Shown here piece after piece: positions 51,969 to 60,138 of a stretch of 64,000 nucleotides of DNA. Position numbers and translations under genes: made by a program. The stretch lies in the NCBI RefSeq assembly GCF_000717875.1, contig NZ_JOCT01000002.1:124001-188000 (forward strand), in the 5' to 3' direction. The stretch's first letter is position 1; each line of letters opens with the position of its first letter. This DNA comes from Streptomyces sp. NRRL S-455. GTDB taxonomy: Bacteria; Actinomycetota; Actinomycetes; Streptomycetales; Streptomycetaceae. The notes under the pieces are model-generated. The model saw only the letters and a list, made by a program, of their open reading frames with translations. It was not told the DNA's origin and did no database searches.

Positions 51969-53213
51969 CTACCCGCCTTCGCAGTCGAGGCTCTCCAGAT
52001 CGACGGCGTCGGCCATCGCCTGCATGCCCTTGTCGTTGGGGTGCAGATGGTCGCCGCCGTCGAAGGCGGGGAGGATCCGCTCAGGGTCGTGGGGGCTGCG
52101 CAGGACTCGGTCGAAGTCGGTGACCGCGTCGAACTGGCCACTGCTGCGGATGAATTCGTTGACCTGCCGGCGTACGGCTTCCCCCTCCGAGTCCCATTCC
52201 CGCCAGCCCTTGAACGGGGCGATCGTGGCGGCGACGACACACTTCCCGGCGGCGTGCGCCCGGTCGGTGAGGGCGCGGTATCCGGCAATCAGCTCGCCGG
52301 CTGTGGCCCCGGGCTCGGCCTTGATGTCGTTGACGCCCTGGAAGAGGAACACCGTGCGCACGCCCGGCAGGGAGAGCACGTCCCGCGACAGACGGTTCAG
52401 GGCGCTCTGCCCCGGGCCGTCGGTCAGGACCCTGTTACCGGCGAGCCCTTCATTGGCCACCCCCTTGACGTCCGTCGTGGGTGAGGCGCGCAGCCGGCGG
52501 GCGAGCCGGTCGGGCCAGCGGCGGTTGAGGTCGGTCGTGGAGTGCCAGCCGTCGGTGATGGAGTCGCCGAGGGCGACGACGGCGCCCGCCGCCGGCCGGG
52601 GCCGCACGGTGACGGCGTCGAGGTAGAACCAGGAGCCGATCCGCTGTGTCCAGTTGGCCGCGCTCTCCTCCGCGGTGTGGTCGCCGTCGGTGGTGTACGA
52701 CGTCTGCATGGCCATCCAGTGCCCGGTGAGCGCTCCCTGCGCCCGCGGCACGTAGAGGCTGACGACGAGCGCGCTCGCGGCGGGGACGCGCACGGGCAGT
52801 GGGTCGCTGTAGACGATGCCGCCGACGGGGACGGTGACGGAGCGCGCGCCGCCGAAGGTCAGCCGCCGGTTGCTGCCCGGGACGAGGGCGGCTCCGTCAC
52901 GTTGGAGACCCGCGTGGACGTTTCCGAACGTCACCGGCCGGTCTCCGAAGGCGTTGGACAGCCGCACCCTGAGGCCGGTGCCACCGACGCTGGTGCGGAC
53001 GACCAGCCGGTAGCCGCGGCCGTCGACCGCCACGCCGACGCGGTCGGCGGTGGAGGCCCAGGTGACCACGCCGTCCCCGGCCGGCGCGGTGGCACCGGGA
53101 CTCCTGGGCGGCGCCTCCCGCTCGGGCAGATCGCCGGACGCGCAGCCCATCGCGAGACACGAGGCGAGTGCGACCAGGGCGGTGCCGCTGCGGGGGCGTG
53201 CGGTGCGTGGCAA
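51969..53213 (-). CDS. SGNH/GDSL hydrolase lipoprotein
   Basis: A 414-residue secreted esterase. The N-terminus has a lipobox (LASCLAMGC, lipidated Cys about residue 24), so it is anchored outside the membrane. Residues about 45-205 form a beta-sandwich accessory domain, and about 205-410 the SGNH catalytic domain: block I VVALGDSITDG with the nucleophile Ser, block II Gly in NEGLAGNR, block III GVNDI, and the Asp/His pair in DHLHPND. It deacylates or de-esterifies carbohydrate or lipid substrates. The start is TTG at 53213 with a GAGGAG site eight bases upstream. Confidence 0.9.
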   Translation of the reverse strand: MPRTARPRSGTALVALASCLAMGCASGDLPEREAPPRSPGATAPAGDGVVTWASTADRVGVAVDGRGYRLVVRTSVGGTGLRVRLSNAFGDRPVTFGNVHAGLQRDGAALVPGSNRRLTFGGARSVTVPVGGIVYSDPLPVRVPAASALVVSLYVPRAQGALTGHWMAMQTSYTTDGDHTAEESAANWTQRIGSWFYLDAVTVRPRPAAGAVVALGDSITDGWHSTTDLNRRWPDRLARRLRASPTTDVKGVANEGLAGNRVLTDGPGQSALNRLSRDVLSLPGVRTVFLFQGVNDIKAEPGATAGELIAGYRALTDRAHAAGKCVVAATIAPFKGWREWDSEGEAVRRQVNEFIRSSGQFDAVTDFDRVLRSPHDPERILPAFDGGDHLHPNDKGMQAMADAVDLESLDCEGG

Positions 53214-53612
53214 TGTGTGCGCTCCTCGGGCGGTGCACGGCGGGCGATGTCACGGGGGAATCCGCATGTCGCGGAGGTGCCGCAAGCGAACCGGCTCCGT
53301 GTCCGCCCGGCGTACGACACGGTAGCCGGTGTGCCGGCCACGCTGTGCGGAACGGCCCCGGTGGGCCGGCCGCGCACCGGGCCGGCGCTCTCCCGCCGAG
53401 GCCTCGTCGAAGGCCGGCTGAGCGGCCCCGGCCGCCGGGCCGGCATGCTCGAGCCGGGTTCCACCCGCACCGGGATCGGCTTCGCCGGCTGTGACGTTCG
53501 GACGCATACGGGACGCGGCGCTTCGGCTGCGGACACGGGGTGTGGCGTGCCGCACCCCGCTCGATCTGCCGCGATCTTGGCGGAGGGTGTCGCTCCGGGC
53601 GAGGATGCCCGC
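53214..53612. other. 399-bp intergenic region between SGNH hydrolase and AIM24 genes
   Basis: This divergent region should hold both promoters. It contains GC-rich inverted repeats (for example around GGGCCGGCC near 53370) but no gene I can support; a short basic frame starting ATG at 53266 (19 codons) follows a GGGGGAA but has no other sign of being real. Confidence 0.5.
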
Positions 53613-54290
53613 ATGAAGGGTGACCTCTTTTCCAGCGGGCACATGGTGCAGCCGGCCGTCGCACCGGGCATGACGGTCGAGAACGCCAAGTGCGTCCGGT
53701 ACACGGTGAACGGCGAGATGCTGGCCCGGCAGGGCGCGATGATCGCCTACCGCGGCAACCTCCAGTTCGAGCGCAAGGGCCAGGGCGTGGGCGGCATGCT
53801 CAAGCGCGCGGTCACGGGGGAGGGACTGCCGCTGATGGCGGTGCGCGGGCAGGGTGAGGCCTGGTTCGCCCACGAAGCCCAGAACTGCTTCGTCGTGGAC
53901 GTCGAACCCGGCGACGAGTTCACGGTCAACGGCCGCAACGTCCTGTGCTTCGACGCCACGTTGTCGTACCGCATCGCCACCGTGAAGGGCGCCGGCATCA
54001 CCGGCGGCGGCCTGTTCAACAGCGTCTTCACGGGGCACGGCAAGCTGGGCCTGGTCTGCGAGGGCAATCCCCTCGTCATCCCGGTCTCCTCGCAGTACCC
54101 GGTGTACGTCGACACCGACGCCGTCGTCGGCTGGACCGCGCATCTGCAGACTTCCCTGCACCGCTCCCAGTCCATCGGTTCGATGCTGCGCGGCGGCTCC
54201 GGCGAGGCCGTGCAACTGCTGCTCCAGGGCGAGGGATACGTCGTCGTGCGCCCGAGCGAGGCGACACCGCAGAAGGCCGGTCAGCACTGA
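53613..54290 (+). CDS. AIM24 (DUF124) family protein
   Basis: A 225-residue soluble beta-rich protein of the AIM24/TIGR00266-like family: NGEMLARQGAMIAYRGNLQFERKG near the start, EAQNCFVVDVEPGDEFTVNGRNVLCFD in the middle, SVFTGHGKLGLVCEGNPLVIPV and the closing GEAVQLLLQGEGYVVVRPSE. Family members form tryptophan-RNA-binding-protein-like barrels; the function is unknown, though they are commonly found near tellurite-resistance and stress genes in bacteria. ATG at 53613 begins the family match. It stands alone, 185 bp before the TPR gene. Confidence 0.87.
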   Translation: MKGDLFSSGHMVQPAVAPGMTVENAKCVRYTVNGEMLARQGAMIAYRGNLQFERKGQGVGGMLKRAVTGEGLPLMAVRGQGEAWFAHEAQNCFVVDVEPGDEFTVNGRNVLCFDATLSYRIATVKGAGITGGGLFNSVFTGHGKLGLVCEGNPLVIPVSSQYPVYVDTDAVVGWTAHLQTSLHRSQSIGSMLRGGSGEAVQLLLQGEGYVVVRPSEATPQKAGQH

Positions 54291-54401
54291 GACCCCCTCT
54301 GGTGATCTGCGCCTCACAGGCAACCCCGCCCGTCGCGTCCACGTCTTGATCGGCAACAGGTGATGCCCTGGCCCTGGCGGCCGGGGCAGGATCCCACGCT
54401 G

Positions 54402-54446
54402 CTATACACGCCATGTATACGCACTGCGTATACATGGCGTGTATAG
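54402..54446. promoter_or_regulatory. perfect 45-bp palindrome upstream of the TPR/polyprenyl synthase operon
   Basis: Two 22-bp arms (54402-54423 and 54425-54446) are exact reverse complements around a single base. Each arm itself contains TATAC and GTATA, so four half-sites are arranged as two overlapping dyads, and the AT content stands out. It ends 29 bp before the TPR start. An operator for a dimer-of-dimers repressor (GntR- or TetR-like) is most likely; no T-run follows, and no regulator gene is adjacent. Confidence 0.8.
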
Positions 54447-54475
54447 AGACATGACCACACGGCGGAAAGGCATCG

Positions 54476-55543
54476 ATGTACGGCAAGGCATTCGCCCCCG
54501 AGTACCAGGGAGCGCTCACCTCCCTGTCCGTCAACTCCTCACTGACCGATGTACTGGCAGCCGGTACGGAGCAGTTGAGGGCGGCCGAGCGCGCCGGAAA
54601 GCCCGGTGAGGTGGCCCGTTCCGGACTCGCGGTGGCCGAGGCCCACCGCCGGCTGGGCCGGGTCGAGGACGCGGACCGCGCCTGGAAGGCGAGTTACCGG
54701 GCCGCCCGCCAGGCCGAGGACGGCGCGGCGATGGCCTGGGCACTGTGGAGCGGCGGCACCCTCGCCCGACAACGCGGCGCCTTCCCGCTGGCCCGCAGGC
54801 TCCTCCAGCTCGCGGCCGACCTGGGCGAACGCGGCGGGGACATCGTCGTACGCGGCTACTCACTGGCGGGCTTGGCCGAGACGGGCCGCATCCAGGGGGA
54901 CTACGAAGCCGTCGGCCGGCTGCACGAGCAGCTGCTCGCCGAGGCCCGGCGGCGCGGGGAGGCACGCCACACGGTGTGGGCGCTGGAGGGCATCGCGCAG
55001 ATGCGTCGCAACACCGGGCAGTACGACAGCGCGTACGCGCTGTTCGAGGAGGCGGCCGAGATCGCCGCGCGGGCCGACGACCGACGGGGACACGCCTGGG
55101 CGTTGCGGGGTCTGGCCGATGTCGTGTCGGTGCGGGACGGGGACACCGAGCGAGCGCTGGAGCTGCTGGGCGAGGCGGAGGTGACGTGCCGTGCGATGCG
55201 GCTGTCCAGCGCGCTGGCCTACAACCACAAGATGCGAGGCAACGTCCTGTACCGGGCGGGGCGTTACGCCGAGGCGCGCTCCCTGTACGAGCAGGCGCTC
55301 GCCGAGTTCCGCACCATGAGCGAGCCGCGCGGCGAGGCGCTGTCGCGGCTGGGCCTCGTCAAGTCCCTGGCCCGGCTGGGACGTGAGCGCGCCGAGACGG
55401 CGGCGGAACTGTCCGACCTCGCCGTCACGCTGGAGCGGATCGGCCTCCAGCACGCCCGCCGGATGGTGGCCCGCGCCTACGACGAACTCGGCATACCGGA
55501 TGCCCGGTTCATTGAGGCGAAGGTGACGGAGGTGGCACGGTGA
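54476..55543 (+). CDS. tetratricopeptide repeat protein
   Basis: A 355-residue soluble TPR protein with about seven repeats from residue 25 to 335. Clear units are GLAVAEAHRRLGRVEDADRAW, GTLARQRGAFPLARRLLQLA, GIAQMRRNTGQYDSAYALFEEAAEIA and GNVLYRAGRYAEARSLYEQALAEF, similar to the sensor arms of STAND/NB-ARC and quorum-type TPR proteins but without an ATPase. It probably scaffolds or senses. A GGAAAGG site precedes the ATG at 54476; the 45-bp palindrome lies directly upstream. Its stop overlaps the polyprenyl synthase start (GTGA), so the two are translationally coupled. Confidence 0.88.
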   Translation: MYGKAFAPEYQGALTSLSVNSSLTDVLAAGTEQLRAAERAGKPGEVARSGLAVAEAHRRLGRVEDADRAWKASYRAARQAEDGAAMAWALWSGGTLARQRGAFPLARRLLQLAADLGERGGDIVVRGYSLAGLAETGRIQGDYEAVGRLHEQLLAEARRRGEARHTVWALEGIAQMRRNTGQYDSAYALFEEAAEIAARADDRRGHAWALRGLADVVSVRDGDTERALELLGEAEVTCRAMRLSSALAYNHKMRGNVLYRAGRYAEARSLYEQALAEFRTMSEPRGEALSRLGLVKSLARLGRERAETAAELSDLAVTLERIGLQHARRMVARAYDELGIPDARFIEAKVTEVAR

Positions 55544-56649
55544 GGGCGTTCTCCATCGCGACGGAGGGCGCGCGGCCGGGCACGGCATCGCCCGGTGAGC
55601 GGCAGAGGCACACGCGCGGCCCCGACCGGCTCGCCGGCCCCGGCCAACCGGACGACCCCCACCAGATCCTCGACCGCTGCCGCGCACTCGTTCGCCCCGC
55701 TCTCACCGAAGCCGTCGGCCGGCTGCACCCGTGGGTCGGCGAGATGGCCGCCTACTCCTTCGGCTGGTGCGAGGTGGGCGGCGTGCCGGCCGTCGCCCCG
55801 GGTGGCAAGGGAGTGCGGCAGGCGCTCGCGGTGCTCGGCGCCGAGGCGGCCGGTGCGCCGGGACGAGCGGGCGTGGCCGCGGCCGTCGCGGTGGAGCTGG
55901 TGCACGCCTTCTCGCTGCTGCACGACGACATCATGGACGGCGACGCGGACCGGCGAAGCCGCCCGGCCGTGTGGAAGGCCTACGGCACGGGCCCGGCGGT
56001 CCTCGCCGGTGACGCTCTGTTCGCGCTGGCCGTCGAGACGCTCGCCGAGCAGCCGGGGGGCGCCGCGGGCGTGCGGACGCTGTCCGCGGCACTGGGCGAC
56101 CTGGTGCGCGGGCAGGCGGACGACCTGTTGTTCACCGCCCGCCCCTGGACGGGACCGGAGCGGGTCCTGCCCGACGAGTACCGGGTGATGGCCGAACACA
56201 AGACCGGCGCGCTGCTGGGCTGCGCGGCGGCGCTGGGCGCCGCACTCGGCGGTGCCGAGCCCGAGGTGATCACCGCACTCGACCGGATGGGCCGGCACCT
56301 CGGGATCGCCTTCCAGATCGTCGACGACGTGCTGGGCATCTGGGGCGACCCCCGGGTCACCGGTAAGCCGGTCCACGGCGACCTGCGGGAGCGGAAGAAG
56401 ACCTTTCCGGTCCTGGTCGCGCTGGGCTCCCCCGTGGGCGACCGGCTCGCCGCGCTGCTGGAAGCCGGCGACACGCCCGAGGCGGCGGCGGAGCTGATCG
56501 AGCGGGCGGGCGGCCGCTCGACGGCCATGGCGGAGGCCCGGCGTCATCTCTCCGCCGTCGAGACGGTGCTCGCCGGCGTGCCGTGGGAGACGAGGGCCGC
56601 CGCTGAACTGCGCTCACTGCTCGGCTTCCTGGTACGGCGCGACGTCTGA
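55540..56649 (+). CDS. polyprenyl (isoprenyl) diphosphate synthase
   Basis: A 369-residue trans-prenyltransferase condensing allylic diphosphates with IPP. After a disordered, Arg/Pro/Gly-rich lead (1-40) the helical fold begins. The first Asp-rich motif is HDDIMDGD with RR following; the second is QIVDDVLGIWGD, in which the third Asp of DDxxD is Gly, as in a common Streptomyces subgroup; KPVHGDLRERKKTFPVL supplies the diphosphate-binding Lys residues. Residues upstream of the first motif (VELVHAFSLL) have medium-size side chains; chain length (C15-C20 or longer) cannot be fixed. The GTG start overlaps the TPR stop. No terpene cyclase or encapsulin gene is adjacent. Confidence 0.88.
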   Translation: MRAFSIATEGARPGTASPGERQRHTRGPDRLAGPGQPDDPHQILDRCRALVRPALTEAVGRLHPWVGEMAAYSFGWCEVGGVPAVAPGGKGVRQALAVLGAEAAGAPGRAGVAAAVAVELVHAFSLLHDDIMDGDADRRSRPAVWKAYGTGPAVLAGDALFALAVETLAEQPGGAAGVRTLSAALGDLVRGQADDLLFTARPWTGPERVLPDEYRVMAEHKTGALLGCAAALGAALGGAEPEVITALDRMGRHLGIAFQIVDDVLGIWGDPRVTGKPVHGDLRERKKTFPVLVALGSPVGDRLAALLEAGDTPEAAAELIERAGGRSTAMAEARRHLSAVETVLAGVPWETRAAAELRSLLGFLVRRDV

Positions 56650-56987
56650 GCCGGCCGCCCCGCGGAATCCGCGACCGAATTCGTCGGAGGGGCTGGAGTT
56701 CATCCGTCGAACACCTTGATATTTACCGTCGGTTACCACCAGGTCGGCCCCTGATTTGCGAATCCGCGGGCTTCGGCGGGGTGAATTGACCCCGTCCCGG
56801 CCGACCCCGGGCGATCGAGGTGAGCCGCTCACGAGCCCTGCGAAGACCGTTTTCTCTCGCACACTCGCTCCCCTGTCTTGAATAAAAGACAAGAATGAAC
56901 ACGGAGTTGCGATCCTGTTGAACGCAGCACGCCTCACGCCCCGTACTTCTGGAAAAGGTGAGAGCCACTTTCCAGCGAGGGATGGCC
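56650..56987. other. 338-bp intergenic region upstream of the pseudokinase gene
   Basis: Holds no gene I can support. It becomes AT-rich towards its 3' half, with a 6-bp dyad TGTCTT-N6-AAGACA at 56874-56891 around GAATAA, and a second AT-rich patch (GATATTTACC) near 56720. Both are plausible promoter or operator positions for the pseudokinase gene. Confidence 0.45.
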
Positions 56988-58637
56988 ATGGGCAGGGCGC
57001 ACGTCTCCACACACCAGTTGGTCGCCGGCCGGTACCGGCTGCTCGAGATCATCCAGCGCGAGACCAACCGCATCTGCTGGTACGCCGAGGACATCGGCAC
57101 CGGCGAGGTGTCCCGGCCGTGTCTCGTCACCCAGGTCGGGCTCCCGGACAACGCGTACGAGACCGTGGGGCGGGCCGCCGCGCGTCTGGTGCGCACGTCC
57201 GAGAACATGGCGCTGCTGTGCCCCGGCCGGGTCGCCGGGGTCGTGGACGCCGTCGAGGAGGCCGGCACCCTGTGGATCGTCAACGAGTGGATCGACGGCA
57301 CCCCGCTCTGCGAACTCCTCTCGGAGCAGGGCACCTTCAACTACGTGCGGGCCGCCCGCGTCGGCCTGGAACTGCTCGACGTGCTGGACGCCGCGCACGC
57401 CGAGGGCATTCCGCACGGTGAGCTCAGCCCCGGCCAGGTGTTCGTACGCGAGGACCATTCGATCGTCGTCACCGGATACGGCCTGGCCGGTGCGACCCTG
57501 GCGCCCCGCCTCACGGCGCCCGCGTACGCCTCTCCGGAGCAGGCCCGCGACGAGCGCATCGGGCCCGCGGCCGATCTGTGGGCGCTCGGCGCGATCCTCT
57601 ACACGATGGTCGAGGGGCGCCCGCCCTTCCGGGATCGGGGGCGTCCGGAAAACACCCTGAAGGGCGTGGACCGCCTGCCGCTGCGCACACCGGTGCGCGC
57701 CGGGCCGCTGACACAGGTCGTGCAGGGGCTGCTCCGCAAGGACTCGCGGGAGCGGCTTACCCGCCCGGTGGTCCGTGAGGCGCTGACCCGCGCGCTCAGC
57801 GAGGATCCCGACGCGGGTCTGGCGTCGGTTCCGGCTCCGCGGCTGCGCGGCGCGTACACCGCCGTCCGCCCGGGAAGCCCGGCGTGGAGCAGACGGACCA
57901 TGGTGGCCGGGACCGCCCTGGCCGTCGTCACGGTCGCGGTCGCCGTGCTCGCCGCGACGCAGGGGCTGCCCGGCGGCGAGTCGGGCGATGACGCGGCCGA
58001 TTCACCGGCCCGGCCGCCGGCCTCCGCAACCTCGCCGGGCGAAGGCAGCGGCTCGGCCGGGCCCGGCCCGTCCGTCGCCCCCAGCCCGACCAAGTCGCCC
58101 TCACCCGAGCCCAGCCCGCCGTCCCCGAAGCCCACCCCCACGCCCACACGGTCCGCCCCGGCCACGGCCCTGCCGCCCGGGTTTGATCGCTACCAGGCGC
58201 CGGAGGGCTTCTCCGTCGCGCTGCCCGAGGGCTGGAAGCGGCTGGACACCGACCGTCAGGGCGATCTGCGGTACCGCGTCGTCTTCGGTGCCGACGGCGA
58301 CCACCGCACGCTGGCCGTCACCTACAGCGAAGGCGTGGGCCCGGACCCCGTGGCCGTATGGCGGGACGAAGTCGAACCCAACCTGAAGCAGTCCGGAGAC
58401 TACGAGCGGATCGGCGAGATCCGCGCGACGACGTACCAGGGACGCGAGGCCGCTGACATGGAGTGGACGGCGGATGTCGGCGGCGCCCGGGTGCACACCT
58501 TCGGCAGGGGCTTCCTTCTGGGCGAGGGCCGGAGCTTCTCGCTGCGCTGGTCGACCCCCGATGCCGACTGGGAGGACGGCGCGAACCAGGAGGCATTGCG
58601 CACCGTCCTCAAGACGTTCCGGCCGGGTTCAGACTGA
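56988..58637 (+). CDS. transmembrane Ser/Thr pseudokinase with extracellular domain
   Basis: A 549-residue protein with the layout of a PknB-type receptor kinase but without catalysis. The kinase fold spans about 10-270. The glycine loop is absent, the VAIK lysine is missing (SRPCLVTQVGL), the HRD catalytic loop is HGELSPGQ (Asp to Glu145, Asn to Gln150), and DFG is GYG. APAYASPEQ and DLWALGAILYTMVEG are kept, so the fold is intact. A membrane helix (about 304-324), a Pro/Ser-rich linker (335-400) and an extracellular domain (405-549, GFDRYQAPEGFSVALPEGW) follow. A scaffold or ligand-sensing role is inferred. ATG at 56988 has a GAGGG site. Confidence 0.9.
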   Translation: MGRAHVSTHQLVAGRYRLLEIIQRETNRICWYAEDIGTGEVSRPCLVTQVGLPDNAYETVGRAAARLVRTSENMALLCPGRVAGVVDAVEEAGTLWIVNEWIDGTPLCELLSEQGTFNYVRAARVGLELLDVLDAAHAEGIPHGELSPGQVFVREDHSIVVTGYGLAGATLAPRLTAPAYASPEQARDERIGPAADLWALGAILYTMVEGRPPFRDRGRPENTLKGVDRLPLRTPVRAGPLTQVVQGLLRKDSRERLTRPVVREALTRALSEDPDAGLASVPAPRLRGAYTAVRPGSPAWSRRTMVAGTALAVVTVAVAVLAATQGLPGGESGDDAADSPARPPASATSPGEGSGSAGPGPSVAPSPTKSPSPEPSPPSPKPTPTPTRSAPATALPPGFDRYQAPEGFSVALPEGWKRLDTDRQGDLRYRVVFGADGDHRTLAVTYSEGVGPDPVAVWRDEVEPNLKQSGDYERIGEIRATTYQGREAADMEWTADVGGARVHTFGRGFLLGEGRSFSLRWSTPDADWEDGANQEALRTVLKTFRPGSD

Positions 58638-60065
58638 GCCGCGCGGGGCGCGCTGGGAGGTGAGCCGGCCGCCGTGCAGCGGCTGGGTGCGCCAGTGCGC
58701 GGTGACGGTCCGGTCCGCGAGGGAACAGGTCAGCGCGAGACGGTGCGGGGTCTCCAGGAACATCACGTCCAGATCCAGTGTGCCGGCGTCGGTCCAGCCG
58801 CCGCTGACCGCCGTGGGGAGGGGGTCCTCCGCCACCGTCCAGCCCTCCGCTCCGATCCGCAGGCCGAGCCGGTCCCCGTCCCCGTCGCCGGTGAGCGTCA
58901 GCATCCAGCCGTCCGCCTCCCGGGCGAGACCAGCCATCCGCACCGGGCCGTCGCCGGCGGCCGTGAACTTCGCGGCGGCCCAATCCTCACCGCGTTCCGG
59001 GGGCGCGGGACTGCCCACGGCAGGTCGCAGCGCGAGCCCGGCGAGCCGCTCCCGCAGGCTCGCGTCCTCGGCCTCACGGCCGGGCAGTGGCTCAGGGCCG
59101 AAGGCGGGCAGCAGATGCTTCCACACGAGATTCAGGAAGTCCTGCATCCGTTCGGTCGCCGCGGTGGTGGCGATCACCACGTCGTGCTCGGGCAGGACCA
59201 GGCAGAACTGGCCGTAGGCGCCGTCGCCCCGGTAGCCGTGCCGGGACACCCAGAACTGGTAGCCGTAGCCCTGGTCCCAGTCCTGCCGGTCCATGTCGCC
59301 CATGGCTCCGGCGGTCGCCGTGTGCGGGCGCGAGGCGCGGGCCGCCCACCCTTCCGGCAGCAGCCGCCGGCCCTCCCACACGCCGTCGTTCAGATACAGC
59401 CGGCCGAGCCGCGCGACGGCGTCGGTGGTGGCGTGCAGGCCGCTGAAGCCGATCTCCCGCCCGGTGCGGTCCCGCAGCCAGAACACCTCACCGATGCCCA
59501 GCGGGTCCAGCAACCGGGGCCGCAGGTACGCGCTGAGCGGCTGCCCCGTCACCCGCTGCACGATCGCGCCCAGGGTGTACGTGGTGGGCTGGTTGTAGGC
59601 GAAGACCGTGCCCGGGTCACGGTCGGGCGGAGTCAGCAGGAAACCGCGGACGGGCTCGGCCGGGTCCGTCCCGTAGGCGTCGTCGACGGTCTCCCGCTCG
59701 TGGCCGCTCGACATCGACGCCACATGCCGTACGAGCATGGCCCGGCTGCGCGGGTCGGTGATGTCGGCCTCGAACTCGGGGAAGTACGAGATCACCGGCG
59801 CGTCGAAGTCGAGCAGCCCCTCGGCCTCGGCCAGGGCGGCGGCGGTGCCGGTGAAGCTCTTGCTGAGCGAGTACAGCAGGTGAGGGCGGTCGGGCGCGTA
59901 CGGCGCCCACCAGCCGGAGGCGACCAGATGTCCGTGCCGCAGGATCATGACGCTGTGCGGCTCGATCTCCGGGGCGGCTTCGAGGGCGTCGAGGAAGGCG
60001 TGGACACCGGAGGCGTCGACACCCTGGGCGGCGGGGCCGGAGGACGGCAGGGCGAAGGCACTCAT
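58629..60065 (-). CDS. beta-lactamase-fold serine hydrolase
   Basis: A 478-residue serine hydrolase of the class C beta-lactamase/DD-peptidase/esterase clan. The nucleophile is in SLSKSFTG (SxxK), the second motif is FAYNQPT (YxN), and the third-motif region is probably RGDGAYGQF. A C-terminal domain of about 110 residues after position 365 is beta-rich and may shape the active site, as in EstB-like esterases and D-aminopeptidases. There is no signal peptide, favouring an intracellular esterase or peptidase. Its 3' end overlaps the convergent pseudokinase stop by nine bases. ATG at 60065 matches the family. Confidence 0.88.
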   Translation of the reverse strand: MSAFALPSSGPAAQGVDASGVHAFLDALEAAPEIEPHSVMILRHGHLVASGWWAPYAPDRPHLLYSLSKSFTGTAAALAEAEGLLDFDAPVISYFPEFEADITDPRSRAMLVRHVASMSSGHERETVDDAYGTDPAEPVRGFLLTPPDRDPGTVFAYNQPTTYTLGAIVQRVTGQPLSAYLRPRLLDPLGIGEVFWLRDRTGREIGFSGLHATTDAVARLGRLYLNDGVWEGRRLLPEGWAARASRPHTATAGAMGDMDRQDWDQGYGYQFWVSRHGYRGDGAYGQFCLVLPEHDVVIATTAATERMQDFLNLVWKHLLPAFGPEPLPGREAEDASLRERLAGLALRPAVGSPAPPERGEDWAAAKFTAAGDGPVRMAGLAREADGWMLTLTGDGDGDRLGLRIGAEGWTVAEDPLPTAVSGGWTDAGTLDLDVMFLETPHRLALTCSLADRTVTAHWRTQPLHGGRLTSQRAPRGSV

Positions 60066-60138
60066 GTATGCATCCTGCACTCGTCGGTGGACCTTGATCG
60101 AGCCGTTTTCGCGCCCTCTGCCAGGGGACCCGGCGACT

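Noticed and set aside
53266..53325. 19-codon basic peptide frame upstream of the AIM24 gene as a leader peptide
   Set aside because: It has a purine-rich stretch before the ATG but no attenuator hairpin or runs of one amino acid, and sits far from the downstream gene.
54402..54446. 45-bp palindrome read as an ordinary terminator of the AIM24 gene
   Set aside because: It is AT-rich, lacks a following T-run, is 111 bp past the stop and only 29 bp before the next start, and has nested half-sites; an operator fits better.
55540..56649. Polyprenyl synthase as a family 2 encapsulin cargo protein
   Set aside because: The disordered N-terminus invites the idea, but no encapsulin shell gene is in the neighbourhood and the targeting motifs I would expect are not seen.
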